Origin: Candidatus Sulfopaludibacter sp. SbA3
Lineage (GTDB): Bacteria > Acidobacteriota > Terriglobia > Bryobacterales > Bryobacteraceae
Length of the DNA stretch: 40,010 nucleotides
Reading direction: 5' to 3'
Assembly (NCBI GenBank): GCA_945893365.1
Contig: CAMDED010000064.1
Span: forward strand, 1-40,010
Below, one piece after another: positions 7,185 to 17,100 of the stretch. Both the position numbers and the translations under genes were made by a program. The first letter of the stretch is position 1, and each line of letters opens with the position of its first letter. The notes under the pieces are model-generated. The model searched no databases and was not told the DNA's origin. It worked only from the letters and a program-made list of their open reading frames with translations.

Positions 7185-9731
7185 ATGCGAACCGTATCAA
7201 TAGGGCGCATGTGCCTTCTTCTGGCAGTCGCATCCGCTCGGGCTGCGCCGACTTTCGAAAGCACGGTCCTCCCGATATTTTCCGCGAATTGCCTGCCATG
7301 CCATTCGAAAGGCGCGAGGACCAGCGGCTTCTCAATAGAAGCGACGGAAGACGTGATCGCCGGCGGAGCGCGAAACGGTCCCGCCGTGCAGCCCGGAAAT
7401 GCCGCCGGCAGCCTCCTGGTAAAGGTCTTGCGTGGAAGCGTCCAGCCTCAAATGCCGCCGGGAAAGACGCTTCCCGCACAAGACATCGCCGCTATCGAAG
7501 CCTGGATTCAAGCACTACCGCCTACCGCCGCCAAGGCAGCCCCTAGCCGCTATTGGGCGTTTGTGAAGTCTGCCAGGCATCCTGTTCCGGAAGTGCGGGA
7601 GGGTTCGGTAGTCGGCAATGCCATCGACGCGTTCATTCTAAGCAAGCTTGCGGAGAAGTCGTTGACGCTGGCTCCCGAAGCGGACCGCCGCACCCTCATG
7701 CGCCGGCTCTATTTTGATCTCGTTGGTGTTCCTCCACGGCCCGAGGAAGTGAAGGCGTTTGTCGAAGACCGCTCACCGAAAGCCTATGAGAATCTGGTCG
7801 ACTCCCTGTTGGCCGATGTCCGCTACGGCGAGCGCTGGGGACGCCACTGGCTGGACTTGGCGCGCTATGCCGATACCAACGGATATGAAGGCGATCCCGA
7901 ATGGCCGCATGCCTGGCGCTACCGCGACTACGTGATCGATTCCTTCAACCAGGACAAGCCCTACGATCAGTTCGTCAAGGAGCAGATAGCCGGCGATGAA
8001 TTTTTCCAGATCGTTTCCGCCGTGCCCGCGCCGCTGCCAGAGCCGGAGAAGCAAGTGGCCCTCAGCTTCCTTCGCATGGCGCCGTTCAATCGCACGCCGG
8101 TAAGCGACGAAAATCGCGATTCTCTGCTGAGTGAGATGACATCGACCGTGAGCTCCGTTTTCCTCGGTCTTACCGTTGGCTGCGCCAAGTGCCACAATCA
8201 TAAGTACGACATGGTGCCCACGCGCGATTTCTACCGCATGAAGGCGTTCTTCGCCTCGGTGCAGATCACCAACACCGGCCGCGCCGGCGGTTACGAGCCC
8301 GCCGATTTCTATAAGCCCGGTCAGAAGGCATGGGCCGACGAGACCCGCGCGCAATACAAGAAGGACGTCGAGCAGGCGGAGACGGAGTTCAAGGAGTTCC
8401 AGAAGCCTCTGCTGGTAAAACTCACCGCGGCGAAGAAGCTCGAAAAACCTGTGGAGACCAAACCCGAAGACACCAAACCTGGAGATGCGAAGCCTGGAGA
8501 CACCAAAGAACTCACGGCGAAGGATCTGGAGCGGGAGATCAACTCGGAGAACAACAACGCCTCGGGATTCGACAAGAAGCCGGAGATCTTTGCGCGGGAC
8601 GAGAAAGACCGGTATTTCCAATTCACCGAACGCATCGGCCGCTTGAAAAAAGCGACCGAGCGCCTGGAGCCGCTCGCCATGGGCTTGCGCAATGCCGACG
8701 GCCCGCCGATGGGTCCCAACGTGCCCACCACATACGTGCTTAATCGCGGTGAATACGATTCCCCCGGGGAGCCGGTGGAACCGGGATTCCTGAGCGCCAT
8801 CGAGGGTCATACGAAGCCCGCCGTGCTGGAGCTTGACCGCTACAAGATGTTCCCCACGCGCGGCCGCCGCATGACGCTCGGCAACTGGATTGCCAGCCCG
8901 AACAATCCGCTCACCTCGCGCGTGATGGTGAATCGCATCTGGCAACATCATTTCGGCCGGGGAATCGTCGAAACCTCGAGCGATTTCGGCAAGAACGGCA
9001 CAGCTCCCAGCCATCCGGAACTGCTGGATTGGCTTGCGAACCGCTTCGTCGAAGAGAAATGGAGCATCAAGGCCATGCACCGCCTGATACTCACGTCAAG
9101 CGTTTACCGCCAGACCTCGTCGAAGTCCGACAAACGGGCCGAGCAGGACGATCCCGACAACCGGTTGTTGTGGCGCTTTCCGCGTCACCGGCTGGAAGGC
9201 GAGGCCATCCGCGACAGCGTGCTCGCCGTGAGCGGCAGGCTTAACCTGAAGCCGGGCGGCCCGCCTGTGTATCCGCCGCTCCCGGAAGGGCTGGATGAGG
9301 CGCAGAAGGTTCAAGGCGTCAACACGTGGGAAACGAGCGCCGGTGAAGACGCCCGGCGGCGCAGCATTTACATCTTCCAGCGGCGCGCGCTGAACATGCC
9401 GTTCCTCGAAACGTTCGACGCTCCGGTTTTCAACGCGCCGTGCGACCGCCGCCGCCACTCCATAACGGCGCTGCAGGCGCTATCGATGTACGACAGCGAT
9501 TTTGTGAATGAAGAAGCGCGGCATTTCGCCGGGCGTGTGCGGTCGGAAACCGGTCCCGATTCCGCCGAGCAGATCCGCAGCGCCTTTCAAATAGCGTTCG
9601 GGCGCGCCCCGAAGCCCTCGGAGGCGGAGCGTGCCCAATCCCTGATGGCCGCAGTGACGCCAAGTGCGAATGCGCTGACTGCCCTGTGCCGGGCGCTACT
9701 GAACAGCAGTGAATTTATTTATATCGATTGA
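7185..9731 (+). CDS. exported DUF1549/DUF1553 protein with N-terminal c-type cytochrome (PSCyt1) domain
   Basis: This 848-residue protein starts with a signal peptide (MCLLLAVASARA, then APTF). A PSCyt1-type domain with a heme motif C36-L-P-C-H40 follows. Next come DUF1549 (around LADVRYGERWGRHWLDLARYAD) with a second CxxCH in VGCAKCHNHKYD, a charged Lys/Glu-rich linker (about 390-500), and DUF1553 (RVMVNRIWQHHFGRG to VYRQTS and beyond). The family is abundant in Planctomycetes and Acidobacteriota and is nearly always paired with DUF1501. Its biochemical role is unproven; heme binding suggests periplasmic electron transfer coupled to polymer or organic-acid degradation. The next gene starts 12 bases after its stop codon, so they form an operon. 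A paralogue lies at 28166-30709. Confidence 0.9.
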   Translation: MRTVSIGRMCLLLAVASARAAPTFESTVLPIFSANCLPCHSKGARTSGFSIEATEDVIAGGARNGPAVQPGNAAGSLLVKVLRGSVQPQMPPGKTLPAQDIAAIEAWIQALPPTAAKAAPSRYWAFVKSARHPVPEVREGSVVGNAIDAFILSKLAEKSLTLAPEADRRTLMRRLYFDLVGVPPRPEEVKAFVEDRSPKAYENLVDSLLADVRYGERWGRHWLDLARYADTNGYEGDPEWPHAWRYRDYVIDSFNQDKPYDQFVKEQIAGDEFFQIVSAVPAPLPEPEKQVALSFLRMAPFNRTPVSDENRDSLLSEMTSTVSSVFLGLTVGCAKCHNHKYDMVPTRDFYRMKAFFASVQITNTGRAGGYEPADFYKPGQKAWADETRAQYKKDVEQAETEFKEFQKPLLVKLTAAKKLEKPVETKPEDTKPGDAKPGDTKELTAKDLEREINSENNNASGFDKKPEIFARDEKDRYFQFTERIGRLKKATERLEPLAMGLRNADGPPMGPNVPTTYVLNRGEYDSPGEPVEPGFLSAIEGHTKPAVLELDRYKMFPTRGRRMTLGNWIASPNNPLTSRVMVNRIWQHHFGRGIVETSSDFGKNGTAPSHPELLDWLANRFVEEKWSIKAMHRLILTSSVYRQTSSKSDKRAEQDDPDNRLLWRFPRHRLEGEAIRDSVLAVSGRLNLKPGGPPVYPPLPEGLDEAQKVQGVNTWETSAGEDARRRSIYIFQRRALNMPFLETFDAPVFNAPCDRRRHSITALQALSMYDSDFVNEEARHFAGRVRSETGPDSAEQIRSAFQIAFGRAPKPSEAERAQSLMAAVTPSANALTALCRALLNSSEFIYID
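8457..8501 (+). repeat. in-frame 15-base tandem repeat (TKPxD)3
   Basis: Three 15-base units encode TKPED, TKPGD and AKPGD (residues 425-439), followed by a partial fourth (TKELT). The units differ by a few bases. The repeat lies in the charged linker between the DUF1549 and DUF1553 parts and is absent from the paralogue at 28166-30709. It is probably a flexible spacer grown by slippage. Confidence 0.7.
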
Positions 9732-9742
9732 AGGAGTGCGCC

Positions 9743-11167
9743 ATGGCCGTTTCCAGACGAGATTTCCTTTGCCGGACCCGCAATGGTATCGGGGCCCTGG
9801 CTCTTGCCAATATGCTGGCCGAGGATCTGAGCGCCGCGTCCGTTGACCCGCTAGCGATCAAGCCGCAGCATCTGCCTCGCAAGGCCAAGCAGTGTATCTT
9901 TATGTTCATGGCCGGCGGCGCGAGCCAGATCGACACCTTCGATTACAAGCCCGCGCTTCAGAAATACGCCGGCAAACCCCTGCCCAAGGTACCCGGCCTG
10001 TCCGGCGAAATTGAAGGCTTTCTCGATTCGCCCAATCGCACTATTCCCAGCCCGTTCGAGTTCCGGCGGTACGGCCAGTCCGGGCGATACGTTTCCACTC
10101 TATTCCCCAGGATCGGGGAATCCGTGGACGATCTCGCGTTCATTCACGGAATCATGGTGGATAACAACAACCACGGCCCCGCGACGATGCACGTGAATAC
10201 GGGATCGCAACTTCAGGGCAGTCCTTCGGTCGGGTCGTGGATCAGCTATGGTTTAGGCACGCCAAACCGGAATCTGCCCGGATACGTGGTGATTCAAGAT
10301 CCGCGCGGCGCGCCTGTGAACGGAGCGGCTGTGTGGGGCAACGGCTATCTGCCGGCTTCCTATCAGGGCACGCTGTTTCGCTCAACCGGCGCTCCGATTC
10401 TGGACCTCAACCTGCCGAAAGGCTTGAGCCGCGAGCAGCAGGCCAAAGAGTTTCAGTTCGTGCGATGGCTCAATGAGCAGCACGCGAGCGAACGTCCGGG
10501 GGAGAGCGAACTTGAAGCCCGCATCAACGCCTATGAGCTGGCCTTCCGTATGCAGGCCGAAGCCCCGCGCATCGTGGATCTATCGACCGAATCCGCGGCC
10601 ACCAAGGCGCTTTACGGCATCGACAATCCGGTCACCGAGCCGTTCGGACGCCAGTGTCTGCTGGCCCGCCGGTTGGTCGAGAACGGAGTCCGCCACGTGC
10701 TGCTGGTCCATGGCGTCGAAATCGGAAAGTACAGTTGGGACGATCACGGCAACATTAAGGAGCGCATGCCTCAACATGCGGCCGAGGTGGATCAGCCCGT
10801 GGCCGCTCTACTGAAGGATCTCAAAACTCGAGGGCTTCTCAGCGAGACGCTGGTGGTGTGGGCTTCCGAGATGGGCCGCACGCCCTTCATCAACGACTTG
10901 AAATCCGACAAGCCAGGCCGCGATCACAATCAATACGGCTTGGTGATGTGGATGGCCGGCGGAGACGTCAAGGGCGGAGCAACCGCGGGCGAGACCGACG
11001 AGTTCGGCATTCGCGCCTTGAATGAGCCGATCCCGCTGCGCGACGTCCACGCGACCATCCTCAACCTGATGGGCCTGACCGACGAGCGGCTCACCTACCT
11101 GCACGCGGGCCGCTTCCGTAAGCTAACGGATATCGGTGGGCGCGTGCTGAACCAGATCATCGCTTAA
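9743..11167 (+). CDS. DUF1501 protein, Tat-exported, alkaline-phosphatase-like fold
   Basis: This protein has 474 residues from the ATG at 9743. AAGGAG (9731-9736) six bases upstream fixes the start. A twin-arginine signal (SRRDFL, residues 4-9, then a hydrophobic stretch) suggests folded export by Tat. DUF1501 proteins belong to the alkaline phosphatase/sulfatase-like superfamily. Visible conserved blocks are MFMAGGASQIDTFD, WASEMGRTP and GRDHNQYG, which carry probable metal ligands. The true substrate is unknown. It follows the DUF1549/DUF1553 gene by 12 bases and precedes the S9 peptidase gene by 5. A paralogue lies at 26723-28162. Confidence 0.9.
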   Translation: MAVSRRDFLCRTRNGIGALALANMLAEDLSAASVDPLAIKPQHLPRKAKQCIFMFMAGGASQIDTFDYKPALQKYAGKPLPKVPGLSGEIEGFLDSPNRTIPSPFEFRRYGQSGRYVSTLFPRIGESVDDLAFIHGIMVDNNNHGPATMHVNTGSQLQGSPSVGSWISYGLGTPNRNLPGYVVIQDPRGAPVNGAAVWGNGYLPASYQGTLFRSTGAPILDLNLPKGLSREQQAKEFQFVRWLNEQHASERPGESELEARINAYELAFRMQAEAPRIVDLSTESAATKALYGIDNPVTEPFGRQCLLARRLVENGVRHVLLVHGVEIGKYSWDDHGNIKERMPQHAAEVDQPVAALLKDLKTRGLLSETLVVWASEMGRTPFINDLKSDKPGRDHNQYGLVMWMAGGDVKGGATAGETDEFGIRALNEPIPLRDVHATILNLMGLTDERLTYLHAGRFRKLTDIGGRVLNQIIA

Positions 11168-11172
11168 AGCCG

Positions 11173-13179
11173 GTGCGGAGGCTCTTCGGTATCCTCGTGC
11201 TGGCGGCAGCCGCCCGTGCCGCTCAACCTTGTCTCGCGCCGGAATCCGTCTGGGAACTCCGGTCGATCTCGGACGCGCAGATCCAGCCCAGCGGCAAGTC
11301 CATCGTATTCGTCCAGGAATGGAACGACAAGATGGATGACGCCGCGTACAGCAACCTTTTCGAAATCGCCGCGGATGGGAAGAACCTCCGGCCGCTGACA
11401 CAGGGAAAGTATCGCGATTCAAGTCCACGCTGGTCGCCCGACGGAACGCGACTGGCGTACATCTCAAATCGCCAGGGCACTTCACAGCTTCACGTCAGGA
11501 CGATGGCGAGCGGTGCAGATCGCGTTTTAACCACCGGGAAAAATGGACCTTCCGCGGCGGCCTGGTCGCCCGATGGGAAGTGGATCGCATTCCTGCGCTT
11601 CACGCCATCGGCTTCGGAATGGGTTCCGCCTGTTCCCACCAAGCCACCGGGAGCGCGCTGGGCGCCGGAACCGGTTGCGGTTACCGCGCTCCGCTGGACC
11701 TTTGACGGAACGGGCGTTCTGCCACCTGGCGTGAACCGGATTTTTGCCGTTCCCTCGTCCGGAGGCAGCGCCCGCCAGATTACGCCCGACGGTTTTCATC
11801 ACACCTCTTACCTGACTGAACCGGAGCTGACGTGGTCCCGCGATTCGCTCTCGATAGTTGCGCCGGCGGTCGAGGGCAAGGACGGATGGGCCAACTACTC
11901 GGGCGGCGAAATCTTTGCGTTCCCGCTGACGGGAGGCACGCCGCGCGCCCTGACCCATCGCAATGGCCATGAAGTGCTTGTGCGCGTCTCGCCTGACGGG
12001 GCTCGTATCGCATTCGCCGGTTACGAATGGAAAGGCCAGACGTACCACGTTTCCAAACTGCACGTGATGGATGCGGATGGATCGAACCTGAAGGTCCTCA
12101 CCGAATCCTGGGACCGCGACGTGGCTTCGCCGGTGTGGTCGCCGGATTCGCAGCGAATTTTCTTCCTGAGCGATGACCAGGGCAGCACGAATCTGCACGC
12201 GGCAGACCTCGGCGGGGAGCGGAAGCAGATCACTCATGGTACGCGCAGGCTGTCCTCCATCTCGATCGCGTCATCGATCACGTCGAGCGGCCAAGTCGCG
12301 GCGATCCAAAGTACGTCGGCGGAAGCGGGCGTCCTCGTCACCGTTCCGGATGGAAAACGGCTTTACGATCCGAACGCCGCTTTTCTGAAAGCCTGTCAGC
12401 CGGCGCCGGTCGAGGAGCTCTGGTACGACTCCTTCGACGCAATGAAGATTCAGGGCTGGATTATCAAACCGCCCAACTTCGATCCTGCCAGGAGGTACCC
12501 GCTCGTGGTATCCATACACGGCGGACCTCACGGGATGTACGGTGTGAACTACCAGCACGAACTGCAGATCGACGCCGCGCGAGGGTTCGTTGTACTTTAC
12601 ACGAATCCGCGCGGATCGACGGGCTACGGTGAGCGATTTGGAAACGTGATCCAGCACAAGTGGCCTGGCGACGACATCAAGGACATACTGGCCGGCGTGG
12701 ACGCTCTCATAAGAACGGGCTACGTAGACGAGTCCCGCATGGCCGTTACGGGCGGCAGCGGAGGCGGCCTGATGACGGCGTGGATGATCGGTCAAACGGA
12801 CCGGTTCCGGGCCGCCGTCTCGCTCTACCCGGTCACCAACTGGTTTACGCACGTCGGCTCCGCCGACAACGGCTTCTACATTGGATCGGTATACCGGAAA
12901 GGGATGCCCTGGGAATTTCCCCAGGACTACATCGAGCACTCCCCTCTGTTCTACGCGAAGAACTTCAAGACCCCGACCATGATCATTACGGGTGAAGAGG
13001 ACTGGCGAACGCCCATGGCGCAAAGCCAGGAGCTGTTCCGGGCGCTGAAGGTGCGCGGCGTCGATACCGTCCTGGTGCGCGTTCCCGGAGAAGGGCACGG
13101 CATACGGAAGTATCCGAGCCATCGCGTGGCGACACTGGTCCACACGGTGGCATGGCTTGAGCGTTACCTCAGCCATTGA
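11173..13179 (+). CDS. exported S9 family prolyl oligopeptidase-like peptidase
   Basis: This 668-residue serine peptidase starts at GTG, 5 bases after the DUF1501 stop codon. A signal peptide (LFGILVLAAAARA) places it in the periplasm or outside. The N-terminal half is a beta propeller with PD40-type blades (SPRWSPDGTRLAY, AAWSPDGKWIAF, SPVWSPDSQRIFF). The C-terminal alpha/beta-hydrolase domain has the nucleophile in GGSGGG (Ser529), Asp610 in EEDWRTP and His642 in EGHGI, so the triad is complete. It resembles S9C acylaminoacyl-peptidase or dipeptidyl-peptidase types. It closes the plus-strand operon. The next gene on the minus strand converges, ending 13 bases away. Confidence 0.9.
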   Translation: MRRLFGILVLAAAARAAQPCLAPESVWELRSISDAQIQPSGKSIVFVQEWNDKMDDAAYSNLFEIAADGKNLRPLTQGKYRDSSPRWSPDGTRLAYISNRQGTSQLHVRTMASGADRVLTTGKNGPSAAAWSPDGKWIAFLRFTPSASEWVPPVPTKPPGARWAPEPVAVTALRWTFDGTGVLPPGVNRIFAVPSSGGSARQITPDGFHHTSYLTEPELTWSRDSLSIVAPAVEGKDGWANYSGGEIFAFPLTGGTPRALTHRNGHEVLVRVSPDGARIAFAGYEWKGQTYHVSKLHVMDADGSNLKVLTESWDRDVASPVWSPDSQRIFFLSDDQGSTNLHAADLGGERKQITHGTRRLSSISIASSITSSGQVAAIQSTSAEAGVLVTVPDGKRLYDPNAAFLKACQPAPVEELWYDSFDAMKIQGWIIKPPNFDPARRYPLVVSIHGGPHGMYGVNYQHELQIDAARGFVVLYTNPRGSTGYGERFGNVIQHKWPGDDIKDILAGVDALIRTGYVDESRMAVTGGSGGGLMTAWMIGQTDRFRAAVSLYPVTNWFTHVGSADNGFYIGSVYRKGMPWEFPQDYIEHSPLFYAKNFKTPTMIITGEEDWRTPMAQSQELFRALKVRGVDTVLVRVPGEGHGIRKYPSHRVATLVHTVAWLERYLSH

Positions 13180-13192
13180 GCCTGCCAGCCCA

Positions 13193-14185
13193 TCAGGCGT
13201 TCGCCGGCATCAAGCTCCTTACCGTACGATCCGCGGCGTTGATGGGGTGTTCCAAAGCCTGCTTCCTGAGCCGGTGGAGCGCCGGATAGCCAGCCAGCTC
13301 CTCGTCTCTCCACTCCGCGGCAAAGCGACCGCTGCGTATATGATCGAGGGCCTCTTCCATCCGCTTGCGCAGTTGCGCATTCCCGCCCGTGGCCCCGGCT
13401 CGGCGCGAGAGTACACCGTACTGGGATGTGGGCGAGTGAAACCGCATCTGCTCGAATATGCCCTGGCGGGCCATCTGCAGGAAGATATCGGCCGGCTCTT
13501 CCGACGCGTACAGTTCGAGCACCACCGCTTCCTTTGGATAACCCTTTTCGATAAGGAACTCATACGCCGTCACCAGACACTCGAAAAGCGCCGGCCACAG
13601 CGCCTGCTCGGAGAATAGATCCAACTCTACTTCCGTGGCAAACGAAGTGTGAAAAGCTCCGGCTCGGGTGCACCCGATACCCTTCGCAATCGCCAGCGTG
13701 ACAGCCCAAGCTGCGCCCGAACAGTCCTGCCACACGTCTACATCCGCATTTACGCCGCCGCCGCCCTCGTAAGCGATTCGTACCTGCCGGCCGATGGTCC
13801 GCGGCGCCACCATAATGACATCGATATCCTTGGGCGGAACAACCATGCCGAAGTGAACGTTGTATCCGCTGGCAAACGACAGAGTCTGCCCGGAATGCAG
13901 ATGAGGCGCAATCTCGCTCTTAAAGACCGCTGGTTGCACCTCATCCGGTATCAGGATCATCACGATGTCGGCGTCGCGCGCGGCATCCGCTATCGGTACA
14001 GGCGAAAAACCGTCCACCCGGGCCGTCTTCGCGTATTCATCCTCGAGATTGCCCACCTGCACGGATACGCCGCTGTCCCGCAGGTTAAGCGCCTGCGCCC
14101 GGCCCTGGTTCCCATAGCCGATCACACCGATACGCTTCCCTTCGAGAACCCGAAGGTCGGCGTCATGCTCGTAGAAAACTTTCAT
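13193..14185 (-). CDS. ketol-acid reductoisomerase-like protein, divergent IlvC paralogue
   Basis: This 330-residue protein has class-I KARI length. It has an N-terminal NADP-binding Rossmann motif (GYGNQGRAQALNLRDSG, residues 23-39) and the SGYNVHFG block with His111. It also keeps ELDLFSEQ with Asp189 and Glu193, which match metal ligands of true KARI. The usual APKGPGH loop reads APRTIGR, so the conserved Lys is Arg129, and the usual ECLHE block reads ELYAS. Branched-chain amino-acid synthesis is therefore doubtful; it may act on another 2-ketoacid or acetohydroxyacid. It follows receptor 2 by 7 bases on the same strand, so it is co-transcribed with an outer-membrane receptor, an odd setting for IlvC. 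Confidence 0.8.
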   Translation of the reverse strand: MKVFYEHDADLRVLEGKRIGVIGYGNQGRAQALNLRDSGVSVQVGNLEDEYAKTARVDGFSPVPIADAARDADIVMILIPDEVQPAVFKSEIAPHLHSGQTLSFASGYNVHFGMVVPPKDIDVIMVAPRTIGRQVRIAYEGGGGVNADVDVWQDCSGAAWAVTLAIAKGIGCTRAGAFHTSFATEVELDLFSEQALWPALFECLVTAYEFLIEKGYPKEAVVLELYASEEPADIFLQMARQGIFEQMRFHSPTSQYGVLSRRAGATGGNAQLRKRMEEALDHIRSGRFAAEWRDEELAGYPALHRLRKQALEHPINAADRTVRSLMPANA

Positions 14186-14192
14186 GAATCTC

Positions 14193-17100
14193 TCAGAAGT
14201 AGAATTTCAGCGCCAGTTGCATGGCTCTCGCCGGCTGCGCGGCGGTGATTCGTCCAAACGTGCCCGGAGCGCTCACGCTATTGCCAGGCCGGTTGTAATT
14301 CGTGTTATTCCAGAGATTGAATGCTTCGAAGCGGAACTGCAGGCGCTTCGTCTCCGTAATATTGAAAACCTTGAAAAGGCCGATGTCCTGCGTCTTGTTG
14401 CCGTCGGTGTCGAGGTAGTGCACGCCGCCGTTGCCGAAGGTATTCAGCGCAGGCTCGACGAAGCAAGCCGTGTCGAACCACTTCACAGCCGTGCGCTGGT
14501 CCGAAGGAAGGTTTCCGTTGCATATCCGGTTCGGGCGGCCGCCGAAGGTATTCGCGGTGTTGGACCGGTCGGTCGAGCCCGCATGGAACGGCAGACCCGT
14601 CTGCAATGCCAGGATCGTATTGAATTCCCAGCCGCCGATGACGTGCTTTAGCGCGCCCTTCGCGTCTTTTCCAAAGGGCAGCTCATAGTTCACGCTCACC
14701 ACCAATCTCTGGCGCACATCGAAGATGCTGCGGCCGTAATCGTTGCTGCCCGGACGGTAGAAACGAGTCGCCTTGCCGTCGTAGGAATCGGTGTCCATTG
14801 AGCGGCCCCAGAGATGACTCACCATGAACGTCATGCCTTGGCTATAGGATTTGCGCAGCGAGGATTGCAGTGCGTGATAGTTCGATAGCCCCGCGCCCTC
14901 ATCGCTCAGGATGAATCCGAGGTTGGGATAAGGGCGGCGCTGCTGTAGGGTGCGCGTGTCGCCCGGCTCCTGGAGCGTGGGGATGACGTTGCGGTCGTAG
15001 CGCTTGGAGAGCTTGGCGCCTTTCGAGCCGACGTAAGCAACTTCGAGGATCATTTCCGATGGAAGAGTCTGCTGGACGCTGAGGGTCCACTGCTGAAGAT
15101 AGGGATCGCGCCGCCCGACCAGATTAAACAGAGTGGTGCCGACGGAAAGAGGGCTCGACAGATCGATCGCGGGAAACAGTTGCTGGATGCCGACGGAAGG
15201 CACAACCGGGTCCGGTGTGGTGAACGACTGACCGGCGTTCAATGGAGGCGAGATTCCCTGCCAAGCCTGATCGTTGCCTGGAAGCCTGTCATAGAAGACC
15301 CCGTAACTGGTACGGATCGCCGTCTTCTCACTTCCGCGCGGCCGCCATGCGATGCCAAGTCTTGGAGCGAAGCCGTTGCGGTCGGTATCGTACAAACCGC
15401 GCGGGACGCCATCCTTTCCGGCGAACCGCTGCTTACCAGTGGCAAAGTCGAAATCCGAGATGTTGTCGTACTTTTCGGTGAGGGGTTGCTGCACCTGGTA
15501 GCGTAATCCGAGGTTCAAGGTCAGATTCTTCGAAACCTGAACATCGTCATTGAGGTACATCGCATACCACCAGCCGAAGCGATACATGGGGGTCACGCGG
15601 GCCTGCCCGATGGCGGAGGCGGGGAACCCCAACAGGTAATCCGCTAATGCGACGCCCGTGCCCACAACGCGATTGGTACCGTTGAAAGCTTCGGTGAATG
15701 CACCTGTGAACGTGAAATTACCTTGAGGATTGAAGGCCACTTCGTGCCGCAGGTTTACTTTTTCCAGCTGCCCGCCGAAGGAGAGCCTATGCCGCCCTTT
15801 CACATAAGACGCATTGTCGAACAGGGTGAGGTTCTGATTGCGCGGAATCAAGCAGCTGCCGCTTTGAAAGCCCCAAGCGCCGTACTCCTGTACACCGACG
15901 ATGGGAACTCCCGCGCAGCCCGGAGTGGTGCTGAGATTCCGGATTCCGAATAAGGCGGGGTAGTCCACGTCTCCGCCCGGCACGGGACCGCCCGCGCGCA
16001 AGTTAGCCCGGCCGAAACCGAGCCGCAGATCGTTGATCATGACCGGCGAGACGACGCGAGACCAGGAAACCACCGCGTTCCTGGAATACAACGGGTAGAT
16101 GCGCGCATCGCCCCTTTTCGGATTCAGATCGGTCTGGTCGGTCTGGTCGTAATTGACGCGCGCGAAGATCTTGTCTTTGTCGGAGAGAATATAATCCCAA
16201 CGGGTATCCCATTTGTTCACGTCCGTAATCACCCGTTGGCTCGCGAACAGGTTGAAGCCGCGGGCGCGCGACGCCGGGTCGAGCGGCGAGACCGGCGAGG
16301 TGAGGATGAAATCGTTGTACAGCTTGGCGAAGCCGCCGATGCGGTTGGCCGGAACCACGTTATTGGGGAAGGGCTGCTTGATTCGCTGCGCGTTCGCGGT
16401 AGCCGGATCGAAGATCTGGTTGAAACCGGTGAAATCGCCCTGCAGCATCGACGGAGTCGGAACCAGGATATTCACTGGGAAGGATTGCCTGGAACGCATC
16501 AATTCCGTGTTGAACATGGCGAATAGCTTGTCTTTGATCACCGGACCTCCGACGGATCCGCCGAACTGGTTTTGGCGGAAGGGGGGCTTGGTGGCAGAGA
16601 AATTGAACGTGTTGCGCGCGTCGAATTTGTCGTTCCGCAAAAATTCCCAAACGCCGCCGTGCCAACTGTTCGTACCGGACTTGCTGACCACGCTTACGAT
16701 GGCGGGCGAACCGAACTCGGGCGCGAAGTATCCGCGCATGATTTTGAACTCGGCAATGCCTTCGATCGTGGGCTGAACGGCGACCGCGCCATAAAACTCC
16801 TCCCGGCCGAGAACGCCATCGAACAGATAGGCGGCGGACACGTGGCGCGTCCCGGAAACCGCCACGGAAAGATTCGTGCGCCTTCCATTGAAGGACGAAG
16901 TGGTATCCTCGCCATTCTGCAAGACGGGCGGCACCGTGCCTGGAGTGAGCTGCGCCAACTGGAGAAAATTGCGGCCATTCAGAGGCAGCTCGATAATCGG
17001 CCGTTGAGAGATGACTTCGCCGATCGTTGCGCTGGTAGAGTTCAACGCGACTGCGCTCGCGGCTACAGTGATTTCCTGAGTCACCTCACCCACCTTCAGC

